From Vitrella brassicaformis (Eukaryota; Sar; Vitrellaceae), in assembly GCA_001179505.1 (NCBI GenBank), contig CDMY01000295.1, positions 1 to 64,000 on the forward strand: a stretch of 64,000 bases of DNA, in the 5' to 3' direction. This document shows positions 1 to 12,778 of this stretch, piece by piece. Positions within the stretch are counted from its first letter, which is position 1. Each line of letters starts with the position of its first letter. The translations under genes and the position numbers were made by a program. Below the pieces are notes generated by a model. The model ran no database searches. It was not told the origin of the DNA and saw nothing but the letters and a program-made list of their open reading frames with translations.

Positions 1-15
1 GGGGGGGGGGGGGGG
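1..15. repeat. G homopolymer at window edge
   Basis: The first 15 bases are all G. This sits at the very edge of the window and may be a contig-end artefact or a genuine homopolymer. No gene signal lies between it and the first coding exon. Confidence 0.7.
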
Positions 16-182
16 CCTGCGAGCTAAGCCAAATGAAGGGCACAGATCTCTCGCCGAGGTCTTCGGTGAGCACATCTGCACGAGAAGACAATGAGCAATG
101 GATCAGATTCCCACACTAGCTGCCTTCTCTCCCTTTGTTCTTTCTCTGTGGTGAGCCACGCAGGCAGGGCTGTCCAGAGCAG

Positions 183-2089
183 ATGGCCGCGTCCTCGTCC
201 GCATCACAAGGTTCTCTTCCGCCGGGCTGGCTGGCGCCGCGGGAGACCATAGTGTCGTGCTGCAGAAGTCAACTCGAGCTGACAGAGGCCATCATCCACC
301 GGACACTGACTGGTCCAGAACAGGTGGCGGGGCTGATACAGCGGGGAGCCGACCCAAACACCGAGCCACTGATGCGGAAACACAAGAGAAAGGCACAGCG
401 CTTTACGTGCTGGAAGAGCTCCGGCGGACGGCCCAGGGCCAAGTCCTGCCTAGCGCTGGCCATCGACAACAAGACGAGCCACGCCATCCCGACCGTCTGG
501 ACCACCCTGGTGGACTGCATGTGCCTTCTTCACCCCGTTGCCCTGCCTCGGTGGGCATCGCCTCAGTTGGAGGAGGCCATCATCAACGCACTGGTCCGTC
601 ACCAGATACGACAGACAGACAGACAGACAGACAGAAATGGCTCTTGCTTCTGTTGTTGTCGCAGATCAATGGTGGGGCGGACATCAATGGAGGAGGGGTG
701 GATTTCTGGACAGAAAACCCTCCTCCATTGGATCCAGAAAACAAGCCGATCAAGGTGGCCATCTCAGGAGGCAACGAGGCGGCTGTCAACATCCTGATGC
801 AGCGCCAGGTCAACCTGCGAGGGCTGATGGTGCTGGAACTGCCAGGGGGCGACGGCGTCTACTCCCATCCGCCAGGCCCTGACTACGAGAAGAAGCTGCT
901 ATCCTTCTTTCGGCGCCTGCTGCAGCACGACAGCACACTCGCGACTGAGACAGACAGATTCGGCCACAACAACCTGCTGCATCATGCGGCCGAAAACGGC
1001 GTTTGGTATTCACAGGCCTTCATCGACGCCTACATAGAGCTGCTGGTCGGCCACGGTGCTGACATGACGGCGGTGGCCGGCACATCCAGCGCCACCCCGC
1101 TGCATTGTGCGGCAGAATGCGCCTCCCACCGCGTGGCCGAGTCCCTCTGTCGCCGCCTTTCTGCTGACGACATCAACAGAGGGACAGCCAACGAGCCCAA
1201 CAACACACCCCTCGCTGCGGCTGCTCGGCAGCTCCCCTCCTACAATCTCGAACTGGAAAACGTTGACGATGAGCTCGACGACGAACGAGACGGAGGAGAG
1301 GATGACGATGACGATGACGATGACGATAGCGACGAAGAACTGGACCCAGCCGAGGAGGAGCGGATTCGCACCCGAGCCATTCCCAACATCAAGGCCACCA
1401 TCCGGACGCTGCTGCGGGGCGGGGCAGACATCACCCGCCTTCCCATGGCCACCGAGGAGCAGCGCCGCCAGCGTCAGTTCGTGCTGGCCGAGTATGCCAC
1501 AGTGCTGAATGAGCTGTCCGAGGCTGTCATGTCGGCCATCAACGCCGCCCTCGCCCCCCAGCGCGACCACTCGACGCTTCTCGCCCGTCTGCTGCCCCTC
1601 GCCCCCCACCACGACGGCGCCCACCCCCACCCCTCCCCATCCAACATGGCATTCGGACCACACGAGGCCGAGGGCATCGGCTGGAAGATCGCCGCCTTCT
1701 GCTTCGACTGGGATGACGCAGCGATGGCGATCGGTGAGAAGATCGGCCTCCGCAACAGCACACTGGCTCGGCGTGTGCGTGCGGCCATCGACCACTTCGT
1801 CAAGTCGGCGCTGTATGCGAGCAGCAATAGGGAGGTGGTGGGCGGGACGAGATACCAGCAGCAGGGCGACAAGCGCGTCAAGGTGACCGTGCCGCCGCTG
1901 CAATGCTTCGCCACCCGTGCCGCTGGCAACGGGGGGCAAGTGGTGGGCGTGCGTGAGGTGGTGCATCGGGCCCGGCTCGACGAGGTGGCGAAGTATCAGC
2001 TGACGGGCGTCGAGAAGGGCTTCAACGCGCATTTGGGCAATGAGGACTGCCAGTTCGGCTGGGGTCAGCTGGAGCTGGGCGTAGAGTGA
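183..2089 (+). CDS. Ankyrin-like repeat protein (copy 1 of a pair)
   Basis: Two exons, 183-593 and 665-2089, encode 611 aa. The 71-bp intron is phase 0 (GT at 594, CAG at 662-664) and holds a CAGA array. Splicing restores ...INAL|INGGADING..., which matches the uninterrupted paralogue at 57972-59807 (-), also 611 aa. The N-terminal half has ankyrin-like pieces (LIQRGADPN, INGGADING, LLVGHGADMT, LLRGGADIT), implying a protein-binding role. An acidic run (nt 1297-1340) lies mid-protein. The C-terminal third is a conserved module shared with the paralogue and is not a family I recognise. Start 183 was chosen because it gives the paralogue's length; the same frame is open upstream to 135. Gene existence is firm, function unknown. 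Confidence 0.85.
594..664 (+). repeat. Intronic CAGA tetranucleotide array
   Basis: This intron carries about seven tandem CAGA units around 608-636. The same unit recurs in introns or spacers near 4107, 28412, 31083, 37259, 50120 and 52135. Confidence 0.8.
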
Positions 2090-2865
2090 GGGAGATGGGA
2101 TGGACGGGAGTGGAGGGATTTGATTGGTGGAGTGATTGGTCTTTTTCTGTCTGACTGACACGGGCAGTCGTTGTTGACCACCGATTGTTGGTTAGTTGGA
2201 CCAGGTGTGCGAGTACGTGTGTGACACTGTCCCTCCCCTGCATTCATGTCGATCGACGTTGATGTATGTGGCTGGCTGACGCACGTCAACTCGCTAGCTA
2301 TGCAGGCATACAGACAGACAGACATTGTCATGCACCACACCATACACGTGCAACACGCACGACTGACTGAACATGCACACAAATATTGCATGCACACACA
2401 CATATATACACAGACACATACACATGCAGCTGACTGACGGGGAGGGATGGAAGGAACCAAGGACGCACAAATAGCCAGCTAGACCCAGGCAAAGCATCCA
2501 CACAGACAGATGGGAAACCACTGTCCACCCAGCTAGCTAGGTGTGAGTGAGTGAGGGAGTTACATTACAAAAGATGGAACGGACATGGAATAAACAGACA
2601 AATGGGACCACGGTTGCAAAGACAGAGTGAGCGAGGGGATCAGTCGTGGGGTGGACACGAGACAATGAGACAGACAATGTGGAGCATCGAGGACTGGACA
2701 TCTCTTCCCAGCTACATGTCTGCGGCGAGAACACGCCCTTGTTGATGGAAACATCCATTTCTTCACTTTGACTTAATTTGTGGCTGCCAACACACGCACT
2801 AGACACATCGACCATTCGGCTGCACACAGAAAAGCGGGAGGAACACCCACAGCGACAGTGACACA

Positions 2866-2901
<36 letters not shown>

Positions 2902-3034
2902 TGGACGGATGAGACTTTGGGAGAGACACGGGTCGGGTCAAAGTAAAATCAGAAGACAATGAGTAATGGGGAGATAGGCGGCGCCACTATCTGTCTCTTC
3001 CTGATATGCCGCCACCCACCCACCGACAACTCAG
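2090..3034. other. Intergenic region between convergent genes
   Basis: There is no supported gene here. It contains downstream sequence of both neighbours, (CA)n near 2390-2430 and an (AC)n(AG)n run near 2866-2900. Open frames crossing it are low-complexity translations of these repeats. Confidence 0.7.
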
Positions 3035-6000
3035 CTAGTCGCACGCTTGAAACAGACACACAAGCCAGCACCAGCTGCTCTTGAGCTGGGTTCTCCCCCG
3101 ATACCCAGAGCACTCCCCTCCTCCCTCGTCGAGCCGACGGCCACCAGCTGCAGCTGCAGCAGCAGCCACCCTCACCCGGTCCGTCTGGGTCTTGGCCAGC
3201 TGCTCCAGTGCCGCCGTGCCGTTGACGAACCCATAGCCCGTCCTGTTGTCGAATCCTACCTGGAAACCCGGTTGGCCAGGGTCGTCCATGTCTTGTGCCG
3301 TCTCTTGCAGCAAGGCCTTGATCTCGGCAGGTGAGATGTGGGGGTCGTAGTCGATAATAAGTGCGGCGAGGGCAGCCACGTGTGGGGCGGAGGCGGAGGT
3401 GCCGAAGAAGTCTAGACAGAAAGGAAGGACGAAGGAGAACAGAACAGCCGCCCTCACGTGGCGTGGCTGCCGTGCCGTGTGTGTGCTATCTGCTTACTTG
3501 GGAGGCCGTCCCCCTCTCGGTCGCTGATGTTGCTCACTCTTGGAGGAAAGAAATTCGTGTTTGCACCGTCTTTCAGACACACACAGAAAGGGCAAGGGTG
3601 GGCCTTACGATGATTCCAGGTCTGTATATGTGTGTGTGTGTGTGTGTGTCATGTTGTCACCTGGTCCGCACACCACGGGAGATTCGCGAATCTCAGGCGA
3701 CTCGAGCCGTGTGCCATTCGGATGCCAGTAGATGGGGAACACACCTGCAGACTCACACAGAGACACAGAGAGCAGCTGCCTTCCGCTGCCGGCAGCCTGA
3801 CCAGTCACCCACCTCTGGATGAGAAGCCATTGACCTCTGTGGTCTTGTTGGTAAATGCAGTCGTGTTGAGGTACTCGGCTGCACAGCACGCCGTGTTGCT
3901 CGCCGCGTAGGAATGCCTAAGTGCGTGACACGGACAGCGACACACCTGTGTAGGTGGGTGGCTGGCTGCACGCCACGAGCTGTCGCTCTCACCCATATGT
4001 CGCCGGTCCGAAGAAGTCCTCATTCTTGCGTGTGAGGCTGTTGAGGCCAAAGAGCACGACACCGATCCAATTGGGGTCGGGCTTCTCGGGGGGATCGCCC
4101 CTGCATGACGCAGACAGACAGACAGACAAAGAGGTGCGAAAGGAAAATGCGTCCATGTATGGTATGGGTGTTTGGTAGTGAGTGGTGGGTGATGCCTTGC
4201 ACTCACGGCGTGGGCGAGACGAGCTTCCCAATGCGAAGGAAGAACTGATCTGACGGGCCCAAGTTCTGTCACGTGAGGTGCGGCGACAGACAGGGGGCAA
4301 TCGAACCGATAAGGCCTTTCTTCCCCTTGTGTCCTTCTGTCCTGTCCGCCTTTTGGCTTACTTTGTATGACATGATCTCAATGGGGTCGCCCAGCTTACT
4401 GCTGATGCCGAATTCCACGAGCGTCCTGTTCCTGCGCAGCGCATGTCAGGTCAGCCCAGCCGGCACTCATGTAAGCGATCCGACCGACGGACACAAGTGT
4501 GTGCCATTCGTGTGGTGTATAGCTCACTCGTCATACAGGAAGGTATCCATATCGGTGATGGCCCCATCACCTCCTGAAACAACCACACACACACACACGC
4601 AATACTGAATCCTCCCTTCTCCCTGCAGCCAGCCCTCCCTCCACGACTCACCGAAGACGGTGAAGTACCCCTGATCCCAATTGAGGACGCTCGTCAGAGT
4701 GCGGTTGATGGGCAGGGTGAAGGAGAAGTCGATGTCGCCCGTCTGGTTGAACAAGTGGAACTCGTATACGGTCTCAACTGAACGCATACAGACACAATGA
4801 ATGACTGCACCCGCCTAGGCGTCTGGTTGGAATCTTACATCCCCCAATCGAGATGGTATCATTGATGCCGCTGGGGTGGTACGCCTCAGATATGCCGCTG
4901 TCGCCGTAGTTGCCGGCCGATGAATAGTAGGCCCTTCCAAGCCCAGTGACGTTATCGACCGCCTGAGCGATGATCTGATAGGTCGAGACACATGTCACAA
5001 CAAACCAGCCGCATATGGATGGCTGAACGGTGCTGCCGTCCTCAGCTGCGTCATGTGCTACCCACCCCATCGACGAAGAACGGCTCTGCCCGATAGCGCA
5101 CGTCATCAGCAATGACCTCGCATCCCTCAGCAGCCAACAGCAAGATGCCTGACACGCACGCGCACATACGTGTGAATGCGGCCCCATATTGCAAGTGTGT
5201 GACACAAGGCAGGCCTACCAAGGGCGAAATCGGCCTGGCCCCAAAAGGCTGTGTGGAAAGCGAATTTGGGAAGCCCCGGGGCCACATCGTACCTGCACAG
5301 CCAACATAGGCAGAAGGGCCGGTGCTCTTTTTCTCGCCTATGTGTGTGTTGTGTGTGTGTGTATGTGGGCGCTTCGTGTGCGCACGCACATGAGCTCCAT
5401 CATTCCCTGGCCTTCATCGCTCATGCCCTCTACCCCCTCCTTCAGAACGGCCACATCTTCCGGCAGGTCACCGAGCTCCCTAAGGATTGCGGCATTTCCT
5501 CGTACGTCATAAGAGTCCGACAGTGCCCCAATACCTACACCAACCAGATCAATCAATCCATTGACACCAGGTATGGTATCGCCGGCCGTGTGGTGCTGTG
5601 TTGCAATCTTGCGTCGTACAAGTCAGACTGGATCCATCGACGTTGTATATCTGCCTCGCAAGGTCGGTGTCCATCGCACGGTCCCCCTGGGAAGTGACGT
5701 TGCCCACCAGACTCACTGCAATCATCGGATTCCCACCCGTCGGTAGCGTATCTCTGGGCGGCGAGGAAGGGATGATGTCTGCCATCGCTGTGCGAATCAC
5801 GCGAATCCCAGGTATCATGGTTGACACGAAGGCGATCTTGTCGAAAGGCAGCCTCGCCGAGATCACCCTCTGGAACTGTTTGATGCCCGTGAGCCCCAGT
5901 GAGGTGAGTTTCAAAGTGAGGCCCTTGACACCGCCCCGCTCCAGCCGCGACTCGTCGATGGCCATGTCCACAACAATGCCCTCGGTAGACACCTGTGTGG

Positions 6001-6529
6001 CCGTGTCTTTGGCGAACTGCCGCAGCTTGGTCCCGTCGCGGAAGAGGCCGCGCCAGTGGTGGAATGATTGGCCGAGGGCCAGCCGCATCGTGCCGTTGTC
6101 GGCGCTGAACGGGTCGTTCCTTGCGAGTGCCGCCGACACGCCCTGCCGTCGTAAGTCAAAGAGCCGCTGCTCGATGTGGAGGAAGTGCAGCTGGTAGAGC
6201 AGCGTGTCGAGCTGTATGTTGGAGGGCTTGAACAGCCGGCGGGCCGTCTCGGGGACGGATTTGACCAGCTGCGCGTACCTGACGTCCACAGCACCTGCAA
6301 CACCCACAACAAGAACAGCCATAAAACACTATCAGTCTGCCTGTCTGCCCTCTTCGTCCATACTCGGCAGGTCCCGTTCTGTGTCGTCCGCGACGTCGGT
6401 GTCGTTGCCTCCGCGGGTGTTGGGCTGCTCCACCCACAGCTCCGTCTGGGAGTCTTGCGGCTCCTGCCCGTCTGAGATCATGAAGACCATGGAGAGAACA
6501 AACAACGAAGGCAACACACCCGACACCAT
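3035..6529 (-). CDS. Secreted subtilase-like (S8) protein 1, catalytic His replaced by Tyr
   Basis: Fifteen exons encode 774 aa: 6364-6529, 5620-6294, 5390-5534, 5219-5292, 5066-5148, 4839-4974, 4652-4777, 4528-4573, 4362-4431, 4207-4265, 3993-4100, 3813-3916, 3661-3744, 3498-3569, 3035-3411. All introns are GT-AG. A signal peptide opens the protein (residues 1-20, VSGVLPSLFVLSMVFMISDG). About 260 residues of a partly helical N-terminal region precede an S8 domain of the type with SDS(Y/F), EPFF.DG and SSAGN motifs. The likely catalytic Asp is D287 (IGALSDSYDV), the oxyanion Asn N403 (YYSSAGN) and the Ser S655 (FGTSASAPH). The position where this family has His (HD.APG) reads MYDVAPG, so Y330 replaces it. 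It may be a pseudoprotease or use another base. Its paralogue is at 41319-45133. The start is 256 bp from a divergent gene. Confidence 0.9.
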
Positions 6530-6785
6530 GAGACGGCTTCTTGTACTATTATTTCGTCGACGTCGGGTCTCAATTCTGGTGGATCCCGATTCCTGATCGT
6601 CGTGAGTCCAGCTGTCTGAGGGGCTGCCTGCATTTCTGCTGCCGTGCCGCCCTTCAAGCTGTCATCACCCATCCATCACATCTGGCGTCACACGAGTCCA
6701 TCCTGAGTAGACGAGTCCTTTTGATCTGCCGGTCCTTCTTGTAGCCACACACGAGTTCCGCTGTAGCTCCTGGTCCTCTTCCACC
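6530..6785. promoter_or_regulatory. Divergent intergenic region, putative bidirectional promoter
   Basis: These 256 bp separate two start codons facing away from each other (subtilase-like 1 on minus, unrecognised protein on plus). No TATA box or other named element is evident; the call rests on geometry. Confidence 0.4.
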
Positions 6786-9268
6786 ATGCGCCAAGTCAGC
6801 ATGTGCCGCTTCCTACTGCCCGTCCCTCCCACGGACAAGGCGGATCAAGCGCCTCAGCAGCGCCACGCGGACACAGGTGAGATGGCTATCACGCCCACAG
6901 ATCTGCTTGAACATGCGCTGATGTGTTTTGCTTTCGATGCATGCCTTCAGATTTCACCACTCCCGAGGCGCAGGCCATCGCCGATGAGATCATCACTCAG
7001 CGACAGCTGGTGAGCCACACACCAACACCGACCAGACAACACATCCCTGAGGAATGTGGATGCGTTTGCTGTTGTTGTCAGGCGTCCCCTCCGCCGAATG
7101 CGTCACTGTGCGGCTTCCAGCCAGGGAAGCTGGCCGACGTGTGTGAGCACATGTACACCCACGAGGCCATCCGGCTGGCCCTCCTCAGCAAGAGCATCCA
7201 AGACACGTCCCAGTCGCCGTTCGTTATCCGCCATCTCAACGTCACCCCCGAGTCGCACAAGCTGTGGCGCAAAGCACAAAGGAGCGTCCTGGGGCAGCTG
7301 CGGGGCCGCCTCACCCGGCTGGAGACGGCCTCCATCATCACAGACGAGGATGTCTACTCGCGAGGGCTCAACGAGGACCGGCTGGGCGACGAGCCAGAGG
7401 CCAATGACGATGCACTCGAGACCGTACCCCTCGATACGTCAGAGGAGCGGCAGAGCCTGGGCCATGGCCATCGGTCCGTCTACGCGCGGCTGCTGGAGGC
7501 CTCAGCTGCGCGGCTCAAGGAGTGTCACCTACTCGAGGCCTGCCCTGGCGTGAGCGACGGTCCGGGGTCGATCTCCGAGATGCTGAGGCGACAGCCAAGG
7601 GTGACCTTCGAGTCGCTTCATGTAGTCGAGATAGATGGCAGCCTGTGGGCGGCGGTGGCATACAGCCGCCTGTGGCGGCTGCCCAGTCTGAAGGTCTTCG
7701 TCAGTAGCGGCTGCCATCCCCAGCTCATGATGAGGTGGCTGGAGCACACACCCCACCTGGCCCATTGCGAGGTGGAGACCGCCAACGCCCTGTACTTCAT
7801 CACCGTCTTGCGGGCCGTCCCCTCCCTCAAGAGCCTCACGTCGCTGGGCGTCATCGACATCGACGACAAGTTCGCCCCCTCTCTCGACACGTTTCTGCGC
7901 CTGCTGGAGGACAAGGGCGCCATTGGCCGCAGTGGCCACATCGAGAGCCTCAGTGTGCTCCCGTCGTTCAGCCGTGTGGATACCGACGAGGAGGGCCAGC
8001 AGCAAGAGGATGACCGGGACGTGCAGCGCGACCGCGTCCTCGCGGCCCTGCGTGCACTGGCCGTGTTTGTGGACCGCATCGCCGGCAGCGGCATCTCGGC
8101 TGGTCCCAACACCCAGGTGACGGCCATCCCGCGCTCATCATGGTACGACAAAGTCACCAGCAAGATGCTCAAGTCGACAGCGCAATCGGACAGCACGGGA
8201 CCAGCGGCCTCGTCGTCGACGGCTGCCGCTGACAACAGCGGGCAGACGGCCAGTCGCAAGGCGCCCCTCTTCCCCAACATGGTGCCTCGAGGTGATGCTG
8301 ATGGTGCGAGTACGAGCCAGCCAGTGGCTGAGATCACAACCACCAGGCGCCCCTTCCAGCTGCTCATCTACATGCCCCCACACTTCGACGACAAGCTGCT
8401 GCGTCTGGACCTGAAGGCGTCCGACGTGCTGCCCAAGAAGATCGTTCGCGAGATGGCCCGGGCGGCCGAGGTGATGGCGGTGGAGGCCACATCGAGCAGC
8501 GCGGCATCTGGCAGGGGCAGCTTCGGGGACTACGTCTTCGATTCGCTGGCCGGTCTGCAAATCTGCGACCCCGCGGAGATGACGGACGCCGTGCTGCCCC
8601 TGCTGCCAGACGCTCCCTGCAGCCGCTTTCCACGACTGCAGAGGGTCTTCTTCCGGTTCCCCTCCTTCCATCTGATCAGAGAGGGAGGGGTGAGGCAGCT
8701 GCTGTCTCCAGTCAAGGGCCAGCTGCCCAAGGCCGTCGTTTTCCTCATCGACGCGCCCAGCAGATACGACACCAATTACGGCACAACCGCCCAGCCGCCG
8801 GCTCGAGAAGCCGCTCCTGGCCTCCTTGCCCAACTTGCGGTCGAGTGCCTCGAGGCGACTGGTCAGGTGGACGAGGTGGAGCTCGACTTCATGCCTGTCA
8901 TCCCTGACGAGATCGACAGGGGGCTGCCGCACACGTCCCCCTTCTACCACCTGTACAAGACTCCCTCCCTCATGGCCCGCCTCCCCACCATGAAACACCT
9001 GACCATCGACTCCCCGTACTGCATCCATGGCCAGCTGGGCAACCTGCAGATCGACTTCATCATGGCCGTCATCACCAACACGCACGGCCTGCAGCAGGTG
9101 ACCTTCAGCGAGAGGATGACCGGGGCGGTCCACGACAGATATCCAAACCGGCTGCAGCACTACCCGGCCTACCTCGCGTCTGCTGCTGTCGATGAGACGC
9201 TCGCGTCGGCCGGGTCGCCGTTTGTGGTGGTGTCGGCTGATGACACCACACTCACACTCAAGCGATAG
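6786..9268 (+). CDS. Unrecognised 778-aa protein, F-box-like N-terminus
   Basis: Three exons, 6786-6876, 6951-7009 and 7082-9268, encode 778 aa; both introns are GT-AG and the reading frame closes. No family is recognised with confidence. Residues around 55-80 (KLADVCEHMYTHEAIRLALLS) have the spacing of a degenerate F-box. Much of the rest has scattered leucine-rich segments that could form irregular LRR-like repeats, for example around nt 7600-7900 and 8990-9120. A Ser/Ala/Thr-rich linker spans roughly nt 8150-8340. The protein lacks a signal peptide or membrane segment. It resembles in style the F-box-like gene at 60348-61200 and the relic at 34905-35890, but homology is not shown. A 340-aa open frame on the opposite strand is a shadow. 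Confidence 0.8.
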
Positions 9269-9984
9269 AGGAGAGACGGTGGGTGGGTGGGCGGCTGTTC
9301 GGTGGTGGGTGGGAGAGACTGAGAGGTAGACGTAGCGAGGATTGGATTGGATGGATGCAGTGTTTGCTTCGATGGGGGGGTTCGTTTACATGTAGCTGTT
9401 CGTGCCTTGGTGTACATATTCGCATCTGACGTGTCGCAGCCCAGCATTGCTGGCATGAATAGAGGCTGAGTGCAGCGTGCGGTGGGCATTTTGGGTTAAC
9501 AGTTTTGATGCATCTGGACGGTGCACAGATGGCTGTAAGCAGGGCTGTGTGTGGTTCTGAGCAACCGCCCTCCCATTGCAGGCAGACAGACTGCTCCAAT
9601 GCCTCACTCGCGTGGCTGTGGAGCACTGCTGTCGGTCTGTCTTCTTCGAGGCAGATTACTCAGAGCCAAGACACCATCGACACGAGACGGTCGGACGTGT
9701 CACACTGTGCATGCGTAGCTTGCTGATGAGAGGGCGGCCTGGACACGAACCATGCATGGCTCACTCATTCGAATGCAATCGCACCGTACCGAGTCTGGCG
9801 GACCGAAAAACTTGAGAGACATGGATCCATGCCACATGTTTCTAATTATGGGATCCATGCCACATGTTTCTAATTATGCCTGTGCGAACACACCGGCAGT
9901 CCAAGCACTCTAGTCACACCCAGTCAGCTAAACAAGCCGGCCCCCACTCTGCCCTCATTCCCTGGCTGCGAGCGCGGCAACTAC
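9269..9984. other. Intergenic region between convergent genes
   Basis: No gene is supported. It holds an exact 28-bp tandem duplication at 9823-9878 (listed separately) and otherwise unique sequence. Confidence 0.65.
9823..9878. repeat. Exact 28-bp tandem duplication
   Basis: Two identical adjacent copies (9823-9850 and 9851-9878) of a unit beginning GGATCCATGCCACATG. The unit includes a BamHI-type palindrome. No third copy is adjacent. Confidence 0.9.
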
Positions 9985-12778
9985 TCATCCGACCCTCATC
10001 AGCGTGAATGTGCTCCATAGCGAATCCTCCAGCCGATGTGTGGTGCTGGCGAGGTTGAAGAGCGCCATCGCACCAACGAACCTCTCGTGGAGCTTCTCGC
10101 GTAGTCGTTCCTCACAGCATAGCATGACACACGAGTGCTTGGTGTCCTGCAAGAACCGAGACAAACCACACGAGCACCCCGACGTCCCTCCACGCTGTTC
10201 TCCCGGTTGGATGCGATGCGCGAACCAACCCACCTCTGCCTTGCTGAGAGTGACGAGCATGGTCGTCAGCCGGCTGTAGAGACACTCGAAGAGCGAAGCG
10301 CGCGACAACGCACCTGTGCGCAGCAACACATGTAGCGGGAAACTCCATTTGCATTTCAACGGCCCATTGGATGCCACGGCCCTGACTGACCTTCAACGAA
10401 TATCTCCGTGGACTCGATGGCCGGCATCTTGCTCAGATAGTCGATCCATTGCTTGCTCCACATGGCAACCTCTTCGGGCCTCATGTCGACGAGGCTGTCG
10501 GCAGTTCGTCTCAGTCTGAATGAGGCCAGCTTCTTCTCCGGTGCGGCCGTATGCAATGCCTCCAAAAAAGCGATCGCCCACGCCCAATGTTCGCGACACT
10601 CAATGCGCTCCAGCCGCGGCATCTTGACGGCCACCTTCACAGCCCGCCTAACCTGCTCACAGAAGTGTGAGCGACGGCCTTGGGGCAGAATGAGGGTGGT
10701 GGCCTGGGGGAAGCTTGTGGGGGTCGCGGGGTTGGCGCCAGAGGCTTGTCGCCGCTCGTCGAAGATCACCCTGCGCACTCCCTTGGCGAAACCGGCCACG
10801 AGCTTCTTGACCGTCTTAGAGCGGTGCTGGCGGCTCCATGCGAGGACCTGGAGGCTGATTCCGCAATAGTCGCTGACGCACGGCATCAGCGACTTGGTGA
10901 GGGCATCAGGATGCATCACGGCGTCACTGAAAGAGAGACAACGAGAAGGAGAGGAACCAGAAGAGGTCATGAGTATTGTCGGCCCGCCCTCTCCGTGTTC
11001 CCTCCCCTGCTTACGAAAGCGCCGCTGCGCTTTCGATCAGCCGCCGCGTCTCGCTGGTGTCATCCAGGTCCCGCCCCATGTCGAGCGTCATCTCCTGAAG
11101 GCTCCTCACGCACCCCCGCCGCACCAGCAGCTGGCGGAACTGGTCCACTCCTGCCGCATCCCACCTCACCTGGCCGAGGAACTCCTCCACCGTCCTCACC
11201 CGGCCCAGTGACCGCAGGCCTGCCAGGCCCTGCCCCTCCGGCATGGCCGTCAGCAGACGCTCGTTGTCCCCCTGATTGCCCTTCGTATCGTACTCGAGCT
11301 TCTCGAGCCGACTGCATCCACCGATCCACTCCCGCGCCCCATCGTACTCGACCTCGTCGACGAACCGGCCGTCGAATGTGAGTGTGGTGACATTGGGCGT
11401 CACCCACCCCCGACCGGCACGTGCCCACGCGCTGTGGGCCGGGATGTTGGTGACGGTGGTGAGGGCCGGCAGATGGACGGGGGAGGAGGGGGGAGGGGGC
11501 CGGCGCTGGTACCAATCGTTCCGGCCTCCTGGGAGGCGACAGTCGACCTCCTCGAATCGGATGGTTTGCAGGGTGGCGTGAGTGGGGGGCGGGGAGGGGA
11601 GCGGGGAGGGGGGCGGCGTAGTGATTGCAGATGACGCTTCATCGCTGGCCTGGCGCTGTTGGTCGCCCGAGTGGCCGTGTGCATGGCCCTCGACTAAGGA
11701 CACCCAGGCCGGGACAGACCACTCGGTTTCCCATTGTGGATACCGCACCGTCAGCTCTTTGATGTTGCGAGCCCTCTGGCCCCACTGAAACGCCGCGTCG
11801 CACGACAGGTTCTCCCACATCCGCCTGGCCGATTGGTCGGTGCAGTCGAGGGTCAGCTGTGTGTACTGCTTGGCGGCATCGATCTCAAAGGCGGGGCCGA
11901 TGGCCGACCGCATGCGCGAGAACTCCCAGGGGTGGAAGTGGCTGAAGATGCACACGTGGTTGTCGCGCGACAGACGATGCACGGCCTGAACGCAGCAAGC
12001 AAACACATGGGAGAGAGCTGGGCGACATTCCCCTCCCTCTCTGCGTTGTGCAGATTGTGTACCGGTCCATCCTTTGGCTCGGGGTTGCCGCTCCTGTATA
12101 CAATACGATACGGCCGACTCGGCTGCCCGCCCTGGCACACCACATACATCAGAGAGGCCTTTGTATTGGGCGCCTTGCCTATCTCCACGTGTGCCATCCC
12201 ACCGACCCACCTCTGTGTATGTTGGAGTGGGAAACACGCCGCTGCCGTGCTGATGCTGGTGGTAGTGGTATGTGTCATATGCTGCTGCCGGCGTGCTGGT
12301 GGCGAGAGCTGCCGCCGCGGCGCGGTCGAGCGGGATCTTCAGCAGCGAGAGCTGTGTCGTCATGGCCGCCACATGTGAGGCCATCCAGGTCATCTGCTCA
12401 CCCACATCACGCGCCGCACGCAATGACGCCTGTACACACCGCAGCAACCGCCATAATGACTGTATATGCCATTCAAGCACCGCTGTGGTGTTTACCTCTG
12501 ACGTGGTTTGGGATGGCTGCCGCTGTTGAAAGGGAAACGATGTCCAGAAAACCTGAACACAATACCACACACACAACAGCGCGGCTGCAGGGAGGCACCA
12601 CCTGTCGGTCTGTGTAGGGTCACCTCAGCCAGCATGCCGCTCAGTTGATTTAGGCTGCCGTCCAGTGACTGTGCACCATGCCTCAGCTGACCGGCAGACA
12701 CACAGACAGCACACAATAAAAGCGGCCCCAGCAGTGAGAGCTTCTGCCCACCTGGGCTATGACTAATCTCCGCTTCAT
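9985..12778 (-). CDS. Unrecognised ~704-aa protein
   Basis: Eight exons give an intact frame: 12752-12778, 12624-12686, 12496-12552, 12211-12429, 11015-11985, 10391-10926, 10234-10313, 9985-10146. All introns are GT-AG. The N-terminus is helical and Leu/Ala-rich and may be a short coiled coil. The 971-nt exon holds a Pro-rich linker and a segment rich in regular hydrophobic strands (LTVRYPQW, LTTVTNIP, VTTLTFDG), suggesting an irregular LRR-like fold. I recognise no named family. The 5' end is the weakest part. Starting at the ATG at 12778 is the most economical model, but open exon-like pieces near 12880-13080 on this strand could be additional 5' exons. Orientation is convergent with the 6786-9268 gene. 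Confidence 0.7.

Noticed and set aside
1010-2161. 383-aa open frame on the minus strand opposite the ankyrin-like gene
   Set aside because: It is a GC-rich shadow of the plus-strand coding exon; the plus-strand product is conserved in the paralogue at 57972-59807, this one is not.
8138-9160. 340-aa minus-strand open frame
   Set aside because: Antisense to the large exon of the 6786-9268 gene, with no splice-linked partners or motifs.
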